DNA from: Derxia lacustris
Lineage (GTDB): Bacteria > Pseudomonadota > Gammaproteobacteria > Burkholderiales > Burkholderiaceae_E
Length of the DNA stretch: 64,000 bases
Reading direction: 5' to 3'
Assembly: GCF_002105195.1 (NCBI RefSeq)
Contig: NZ_MUHU01000002.1
Coordinates: 434,001-498,000, forward strand
Positions within the stretch are counted from its first letter, which is position 1. Each line of letters begins with the position of its first letter. Position numbers and translations under genes: made by a program. The notes under the pieces were generated by a model. The model was not told where the DNA came from and made no database searches. It saw only the letters and a list, made by a program, of their open reading frames with translations. Below are positions 59,152 through 64,000 of the stretch, one piece after another.

Positions 59152-60142
59152 CGCGAACGAGTCCTCCTCCGGCCTGCCGTCGGCGCGCGATCCCCAATGG
59201 GAGCGCTCCGTGCTCGAAAAGCTGGTGCTGGCCACGCTGGCCGAGCAGCGCGCCACGCGGCGCTGGCGCATCTTCTTCCGGCTGGCCACGCTGGCCGTGG
59301 TGGTCTGGGCGGTTTCGGCCGGCATCCGCAATGCGCACATGCCGACCACGCTCGAATCGCCCACCACCGAGCACACGGCGCTGGTCACCATCGAGGGAGA
59401 GATCGATTCGAACGGCCGCAATTCGGCCGACCGGCTGATCGAGGCGCTCGACGATGCCTTCGACAACAAGTTCGCCAAGGGCGTGATCGTGATGATCAAC
59501 AGCCCGGGCGGCTCGCCGGTGCAGGCCGGCATGGTGGCCGACGAGATCAAGCGGCTGCGCGGCCTGCATCCGGACAAGCCGGTGCATGTGGTGGTGCAGG
59601 AGATGTGCGCCTCGGGCGGTTACTACATCGCGGTCGCGGCCCAGAACATCTATGTGGACAAGGCCAGTCTGGTCGGCTCGATCGGCGTGATCATGGATTC
59701 GTTTGGCGCGGTCGAGCTGCTGAAGAAGCTCGGCGTCGAGCGGCGCGTGTACACGGCCGGCGCCAACAAGGATTTCCTCGATCCGTTCGCGCCGGTCAAC
59801 GATGTGCAGCGGGCGCACATCCAGTCGATCCTCGACACCGTGCATCAGCAGTTCATCGGCGTGGTGCGCGAAGGCCGCGGCAACCGGCTGAAGGAAACGC
59901 CGGAGATGTTCTCGGGGCTGGTGTGGAACGGCGCGCAGGCGGTGGAACTGGGGCTGGCCGACGGTTACGGCACGGTCAATTCGGTGGCGCGCGAGGTGTT
60001 CAAGGCCGAGGACGTCATCGACTACACCGTGCAGGAGAGCCCGTTCGACCGCATCACCAAGCGGCTCGGCGCCGAGATGGGCACCGCGATCGGTCAGGTG
60101 CTGGCGCGCACCTCGGCGGGTTCAGGGCTGAGCTGGCGCTGA
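59144..60142 (+). CDS. sppA: S49-family signal peptide peptidase SppA
   Basis: SppA is a membrane-anchored Ser/Lys protease that degrades cleaved signal peptides in the inner membrane. The 332-residue protein has one N-terminal transmembrane helix (about residues 42-62). A single S49 domain follows, with nucleophile Ser157 (MCASGGYYIA) and general-base Lys209 (YTAGANKDFL) at the spacing known from Bacillus SppA. It is the short (half-size) form. It overlaps the Rieske gene by 8 bp and converges on the methyltransferase gene with 7 bp between the stop codons. Confidence 0.94.
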   Translation: MTDANESSSGLPSARDPQWERSVLEKLVLATLAEQRATRRWRIFFRLATLAVVVWAVSAGIRNAHMPTTLESPTTEHTALVTIEGEIDSNGRNSADRLIEALDDAFDNKFAKGVIVMINSPGGSPVQAGMVADEIKRLRGLHPDKPVHVVVQEMCASGGYYIAVAAQNIYVDKASLVGSIGVIMDSFGAVELLKKLGVERRVYTAGANKDFLDPFAPVNDVQRAHIQSILDTVHQQFIGVVREGRGNRLKETPEMFSGLVWNGAQAVELGLADGYGTVNSVAREVFKAEDVIDYTVQESPFDRITKRLGAEMGTAIGQVLARTSAGSGLSWR

Positions 60143-60149
60143 CCGGCGC

Positions 60150-60893
60150 CTACTGCGCCAGGAACAGGAACACCGTCGGCTTCTTGTGGAAGGCCGGCTT
60201 GCGGCCCTTCCAGGCCGGCGCGGTGCGGGTCTCGATGCTTTCGTCGGGCAGCGCCAGATGGGTGGCGACGCAAAGCAGCGTGCTCTGCGCGAGCGTGGCG
60301 CTCAGCGCGTCGAGCAGCGCCTGATTGCGATAGGGCGTCTCGATGAAGACCTGGGTCTGGCCTTCGTTGCGCGAACGGGTTTCGAGTTCGCGCAGGCGCT
60401 GGGTGCGCGCGGCGGGATCGGTCGGCAGATAGCCGTTGAACGCAAAGCTCTGGCCGTTCAGGCCGCTGGCCATCACGCCGAGCAGGATCGAGCTGGGGCC
60501 GACCAGCGGCTTCACTGTCACGCCCTTGGCATGGGCCAGCCGCACCAGCGTCGCGCCCGGGTCGGCGACCGCCGGCACGCCGGCTTCCGACACCAGTCCG
60601 GCATCGCGGCCCGCGAGCAGCGGCGCGAGCAGCGCCGGCAGCGCATTGGCCGGCGTGTTGATGTTGAGTTCGGCGATCTCGATTTCCTGGATCGGCTTCT
60701 GCGTGCCGACCAGCTTGAGGAAGGCGCGCGTCGACTTGGCGTGCTCGCCGATGTAGTAGTCGAGCCGTGCGGCGGTTTCCATGACGCCGGCCGGCAGCAG
60801 GCTCGCAAGCCAGGCGCTGCGCGCGGCGTCGTCAAGCGCCGGTTCGGGCACGCCGAGCGTGTTGGGGACGAGGTAGAGCGTGCCGGTCGTCAT
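60150..60893 (-). CDS. Tetrapyrrole-methylase-family SAM methyltransferase (RsmI-like)
   Basis: The 247-residue protein has the methylase fold of the RsmI/cobalt-precorrin family: GTLYLVPNTLG at the start, GLVSEAGVPAVADPGATLV and KPLVGPSSILLGVMASGL. RsmI 2'-O-methylates C1402 of 16S rRNA, but this member is shorter and diverged (the true RsmI is about 285), and forms like this beside maf are usually annotated only as SAM-dependent methyltransferase. The substrate is therefore uncertain. Its start overlaps the maf stop by 4 bp. Confidence 0.82.
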   Translation of the reverse strand: MTTGTLYLVPNTLGVPEPALDDAARSAWLASLLPAGVMETAARLDYYIGEHAKSTRAFLKLVGTQKPIQEIEIAELNINTPANALPALLAPLLAGRDAGLVSEAGVPAVADPGATLVRLAHAKGVTVKPLVGPSSILLGVMASGLNGQSFAFNGYLPTDPAARTQRLRELETRSRNEGQTQVFIETPYRNQALLDALSATLAQSTLLCVATHLALPDESIETRTAPAWKGRKPAFHKKPTVFLFLAQ

Positions 60894-61504
60894 GCCGCCG
60901 CGCCGAAGAACGGGTAGCCGGCGGCGCGCAGCATGCTCACCACCGTGATGAGCGGCAGACCGACGAGCGCGGTCGGGTCATCGGAGGTCATGCGCTCGAT
61001 GAGCGCCACGCCGAGGCCTTCGCTCTTGGCCGAGCCGGCGCAGTCGTAGGGTTGCTCGATGCGCAGATAGGCGTCGAGTTCGGCGTCGGGCAGGTCGCGA
61101 AAGCGCACGGCGGTGCTGACGATGGCGTGCTGCACGCTGTCGCTGCGGGTGTCGTGCAGGGCGACGGCGGTGTGGAACAGAACGTCGCGGCCGCGCATCG
61201 ATTGCAGCTGCGCGAGTGCGCGGTCGTGGCTGCCGGGCTTGCCGATCTGCCGGCCATCGAGCGTGGCGACCTGATCGCTGCCGATGACCAGTGCATTCGG
61301 GCTGCGCTCGCCGATGGCGCGGGCCTTGGCGATGGCCAGCCGCAGCGAGGTGGCTTGCGCGTCTTCACCCGGTAGCGGCGTTTCGTCGACCTCGGGCCGT
61401 GCGGTATCGAAGGGGAGCTTCAGCCGGCCGAGCAATTCGCGGCGGTAGGCGGAGGTTGAAGCGAGGATCAGGCGGGGCAGGGCGGAAGCGGTCTCGGGAA
61501 GCAT
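60890..61504 (-). CDS. maf: Maf-family nucleotide pyrophosphatase (YceF type)
   Basis: The 204-residue protein has the Maf motifs LILASTSAYRRELL (nucleotide-binding Ser-x-Ser-x-x-R), DETPLPGE, VIGSDQVATLDG and GSAKSEGLGVALIE. YceF-type enzymes hydrolyse m7GTP and other modified NTPs; the position next to yceD-rpmF favours this subgroup over the dTTP/UTPase YhdE. It is divergent from yceD with only 14 bp between the two ATGs. Confidence 0.92.
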   Translation of the reverse strand: MLPETASALPRLILASTSAYRRELLGRLKLPFDTARPEVDETPLPGEDAQATSLRLAIAKARAIGERSPNALVIGSDQVATLDGRQIGKPGSHDRALAQLQSMRGRDVLFHTAVALHDTRSDSVQHAIVSTAVRFRDLPDAELDAYLRIEQPYDCAGSAKSEGLGVALIERMTSDDPTALVGLPLITVVSMLRAAGYPFFGAAA

Positions 61505-61518
61505 GGGAAAATTATGTC

Positions 61519-62073
61519 ATGGCAGATTTGACGATTCCGGATATCGCCGCCTTCGGGCGCGCACATGAAACCCTCAGTGGAAGCACGGCGGTCGCCGACT
61601 TGCCGCGCGTGGCCGAGGATGCAAGCTCGCCCGAACCCGTCGAATGGCGGGTCGAGGGCGAGGTCATCACGCGGACCGAGGCGCCCGAATATGCCGATCA
61701 CATCGGCCTGCGCCTGTTCGTGACGGCGGCGCTCGACGTGCCCTGCGCGCGCTGCCTGGAGCCGCGACGCGCGCTGATCGACATCGACAGCAGCTTCGTC
61801 GTGTTCGACAGCGAAGAGGCGGCCGATGCCGCGCCGCTCGACGACGACCGCTTCGATCCGATCGTGGCGCAGCGTTCGCTCGATCTGCGCGAGCTGCTCG
61901 AGGACGAGCTGCTGCTGGCGATCGATCCGGCCGGCACGCACGACATCTGTTCGCCCGAGGCGCTGCGCCGGCTCGGACTCACGCCGGTCGGCGAAACCGT
62001 CGCGCGCATCGAGGACAAGCCGTCGGCTTTCGACATCCTGCGCAGCCTGCGGAGCGACGGTGGCGAGAAGTGA
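61519..62073 (+). CDS. yceD: YceD-family (DUF177) protein
   Basis: The 184-residue acidic protein has the family's Cys motif (VPCARCLEPRRA) and a later Cys (HDICSPEA). YceD is thought to act in 23S rRNA biogenesis, and its gene is nearly always followed by rpmF. I chose the ATG at 61519 (MADLTIPDIAAFGR); the frame is open upstream through maf. The gap to rpmF is 143 bp and contains a probable promoter. Confidence 0.88.
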   Translation: MADLTIPDIAAFGRAHETLSGSTAVADLPRVAEDASSPEPVEWRVEGEVITRTEAPEYADHIGLRLFVTAALDVPCARCLEPRRALIDIDSSFVVFDSEEAADAAPLDDDRFDPIVAQRSLDLRELLEDELLLAIDPAGTHDICSPEALRRLGLTPVGETVARIEDKPSAFDILRSLRSDGGEK

Positions 62074-62091
62074 CCGTCGCTGGCGCAGTTC

Positions 62092-62102
62092 AATGCTAGA
62101 AT
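62092..62102 (+). promoter_or_regulatory. Extended -10 promoter upstream of rpmF
   Basis: TAGAAT at 62097-62102 is preceded by TGC at 62094-62096, an extended -10 element. The -35 region shows no good match. It lies 115 bp before rpmF and just after the yceD stop, so it would drive rpmF-plsX-fabH. Confidence 0.5.
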
Positions 62103-62216
62103 CGACGGTTATCTTTTTCAGAATTCCTGCGCCTTCGTGCAGATGGCCGAAGGGCCGGGAATTCCTGGCGTCGAGCGCAACCGCTTCAACGCCGATCCAT
62201 CCGTAGGGAGCTTTTC

Positions 62217-62393
62217 ATGGCCGTTCAGCAAAACAAGAAAACGCCGTCGAAGCGCGGCATGCACCGTTCGCACGACTTTCTGACCAACCCGGCGCTGTCG
62301 GTCGATCAGAACACCGGCGAAGTCCATCGTCCGCACCACATCAGCCCCAACGGCCTGTATCGCGGCAAGAAGGTCGTCAAGACGAAGGAATGA
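62217..62393 (+). CDS. rpmF: 50S ribosomal protein L32
   Basis: The 58-residue basic protein ([20 protein letters not shown], ending KKVVKTKE) matches L32. The Cys zinc ligands present in many L32 proteins are absent here; [16 protein letters not shown] replaces the second half. It has a good ribosome site (GGGAG). Its stop codon overlaps the start of plsX (ATGATG), coupling ribosome and phospholipid synthesis genes as in most proteobacteria. Confidence 0.95.
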   Translation: MAVQQNKKTPSKRGMHRSHDFLTNPALSVDQNTGEVHRPHHISPNGLYRGKKVVKTKE

Positions 62394-63529
62394 TGGCCGG
62401 TGCCGTCGGCACTGCTCCGCATTCACTTCTCCCCAGACTGCCCTTGGCGATCACACTGGCCGTCGATTGCATGGGCGGCGACCACGGTCTCGTGGTCACG
62501 CTGCCCGCAGTCACGCAATTCCTCTCGCGCGAGCCCGAAGCTCGCTTCGTGCTGGTTGGTCAGCAGGCCGCCATCGAGGCGGCGCTGCCCGCCGCCTTGC
62601 GCGCCGATCCGCGGATCACGATCCATCACGCGTCGGAAGTCGTGGCGATGGATGACGCGATCGAAGTGGCCCTGCGCCGCAAGCGCGACTCGTCGATGCG
62701 CGTTGCCGTCGAACTCGTCAAGAAGGGTGTGGCCGATGCCGCGATCTCGGCGGGCAACACCGGCGCGCTGATGGCGATATCGCGCTATGTGCTCAAGACG
62801 CTCGACGGCATTGACCGCCCGGCAATCGCCTCGCTGATGCCGAACGCGATCGGTGGCGCGACCACGGTGCTCGATCTGGGCGCCAACGTCGATTGCACCG
62901 CCGAGCATCTGCTCCAGTTCGGGATCATGGGTTCCGCACTGGTTTCCACGCTCGAAGGCAAGGCAAGGCCGACCGTCGGCCTGCTCAACATCGGCGAAGA
63001 GGTCATCAAGGGCAATGACGTGGTCAAGCAGGCCGCCGAATTGCTGCGCGCCTCGAACCTGAATTTCTTCGGCAATGTCGAGGGCAACGACATCTTCACG
63101 GGCCGCACAGACGTCATCGTCTGCGACGGCTTCGTGGGCAATGTCGCGCTCAAGACCAGCGAAGGTCTGGCCCAGATGATCGGCGCCTTCATCCGCGAGG
63201 AGTTCACGCGCACGCTGGGCTCCAAGCTGGTGGCGCTGCTGGCCAAGCCGATTCTTTCGCGCTTCAAGAAGCGGGTCGATCACCGCCGCTACAACGGTGC
63301 GGCACTGCTCGGCCTGCGCGGCGTGGTCATCAAGAGCCACGGTTCGGCCGATGCGTTTGCCTTCGGCTGGGCGCTCAAGCGCGGTTTCGATGCCGCGCGC
63401 GGCAAGCTGCTCGAAGGCGTGGCCGACGAACTGGCCAGTTACCGCGCGGCCCATCCCGACGCAACCGCGCCGGCAGCCGTCGTGCTGCCGCCTGCCGATC
63501 CGGCTTCCTCGCACTCCGCCGCCGTCTGA
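62390..63529 (+). CDS. plsX: Phosphate acyltransferase PlsX
   Basis: PlsX makes acyl-phosphate from acyl-ACP, feeding glycerophospholipid synthesis. The 379-residue protein has an N-terminal extension of about 20 residues. The conserved [59 protein letters not shown] and [19 protein letters not shown] follow. Two adjacent ATGs (62390 and 62393) overlap the rpmF stop, and I cannot separate them. fabH follows after 25 bp. Confidence 0.96.
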   Translation: MMAGAVGTAPHSLLPRLPLAITLAVDCMGGDHGLVVTLPAVTQFLSREPEARFVLVGQQAAIEAALPAALRADPRITIHHASEVVAMDDAIEVALRRKRDSSMRVAVELVKKGVADAAISAGNTGALMAISRYVLKTLDGIDRPAIASLMPNAIGGATTVLDLGANVDCTAEHLLQFGIMGSALVSTLEGKARPTVGLLNIGEEVIKGNDVVKQAAELLRASNLNFFGNVEGNDIFTGRTDVIVCDGFVGNVALKTSEGLAQMIGAFIREEFTRTLGSKLVALLAKPILSRFKKRVDHRRYNGAALLGLRGVVIKSHGSADAFAFGWALKRGFDAARGKLLEGVADELASYRAAHPDATAPAAVVLPPADPASSHSAAV

Positions 63530-63554
63530 CGGTCCGGCGCCAACGACAACGACG

Positions 63555-64000
63555 ATGAGCTTCACACGCATTGTGGGTACCGGCAGCGCCTTGCCCAGGC
63601 GCTGCGTGACGAACGAGCAGCTCGCGGCCGAACTCGCGACGCGCGGCATCGAGACTTCCGACGCCTGGATCGGCGAGCGCACCGGCATTCGCCAGCGCTA
63701 TCTGGCCGAGCCCGATGAATCGAGTTCGACGCTGGCCATCGCCGCAGCGCGCAAGGCGCTCGAAGCGGCCGGCCGCGAGCCGGGCGACATCGACCTGATC
63801 GTGCTGGCCACGTCCACGCCCGACATGATCTTTCCGAGCACGGCCTGCATCGTGCAGGCGGCGCTCGGCATCAAGGGTGGTCCGGCCTTCGACGTGCAGG
63901 CGGTGTGCAGCGGCTTCGTCTACGGGCTGGCGACGGCCGATGCGCTGATCCGCACTGGCACCTACAAGCGCGCGCTGGTCATCGGCGCCGAAGTGTTCTC
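63555..64000 (+). CDS. fabH: Beta-ketoacyl-ACP synthase III FabH, 3' end outside the window
   Basis: FabH starts fatty acid synthesis by condensing acetyl-CoA with malonyl-ACP. About 148 residues are visible: the start [16 protein letters not shown], then [22 protein letters not shown], and the active-site Cys118 in [13 protein letters not shown]. The family's His and Asn lie beyond the window. It belongs to the rpmF-plsX-fabH operon. Confidence 0.95.
   Translation, partial: MSFTRIVGTGSALPRRCVTNEQLAAELATRGIETSDAWIGERTGIRQRYLAEPDESSSTLAIAAARKALEAAGREPGDIDLIVLATSTPDMIFPSTACIVQAALGIKGGPAFDVQAVCSGFVYGLATADALIRTGTYKRALVIGAEVF

Overview
This is a contiguous, GC-rich chromosomal segment (roughly two thirds G+C by eye) from a betaproteobacterium, most probably of the order Burkholderiales. 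Three things point there: the complete mraZ-to-lpxC division and cell-wall (dcw) cluster with a neighbouring RNase P RNA gene; the block rne / rluC-gph-Rieske-sppA / rsmI-like-maf / yceD-rpmF-plsX-fabH with moaA and moeA beside it; and an exosortase B (XrtB)-EpsI-EpsD trio. I found no tRNA or rRNA gene, insertion sequence, prophage, CRISPR array or clear pseudogene. Codon and base use look uniform, so most of the window reads as core genome.

Layout. (1) 1-19120: the end of an unidentified + strand gene, then on the minus strand lpxC and the dcw operon, read from 19117 down: mraZ, rsmH, ftsL, ftsI, murE, murF, mraY, murD, ftsW, murG, a 23-codon micro-ORF, murC, ddl, ftsQ, ftsA, ftsZ. Most junctions overlap or lie within a few bases. 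A sigma70-type promoter overlaps four 10-bp-spaced GTG boxes that look like the MraZ operator. (2) 19553-19861: rnpB, minus strand. (3) 19984-26080: a signalling island. It holds a pseudoreceiver / class III adenylate cyclase / Ser-Thr kinase fusion, a tandem receiver-like protein, a cytosolic 5'-nucleotidase of the NT5C1 type, and a PAS-type hybrid histidine kinase. (4) 26185-31272, minus strand: a CsbD-like protein, a BON lipoprotein, epsI, xrtB, epsD and the magnesium transporter mgtE. (5) 31340-38878, minus strand: an exbB-exbD-tonB-receptor-exbB2 operon and a second TonB-dependent receptor. (6) 39211-45734, minus strand: a peptide-type ABC importer (YejABEF-like). (7) 45901-52908: an MFS exporter, an RraA-family protein, moeA, a transglutaminase-like protease, moaA and fumC. 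(8) 52978-64000: rne with a long leader, then rluC, a phosphatase, a Rieske protein, sppA, a tetrapyrrole-methylase-family methyltransferase, maf, yceD, rpmF, plsX and the 5' part of fabH.

How the parts fit. Region 1 supplies lipid A commitment, the cytoplasmic and lipid-linked steps of peptidoglycan precursor synthesis, and the core divisome. Regions 5 and 6 form an uptake system spanning the outer membrane (TonB receptors energised by ExbB/ExbD/TonB) and the inner membrane (ABC importer). Region 8 covers RNA decay and ribosome modification, then the entry to fatty acid and phospholipid synthesis. The least ordinary part is region 3. It combines a predicted active adenylate cyclase and a predicted active Ser/Thr kinase in one polypeptide, and the receiver-like domains there depart from the phosphorylatable consensus. 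It is the best candidate here for an uncharacterised signalling pathway.
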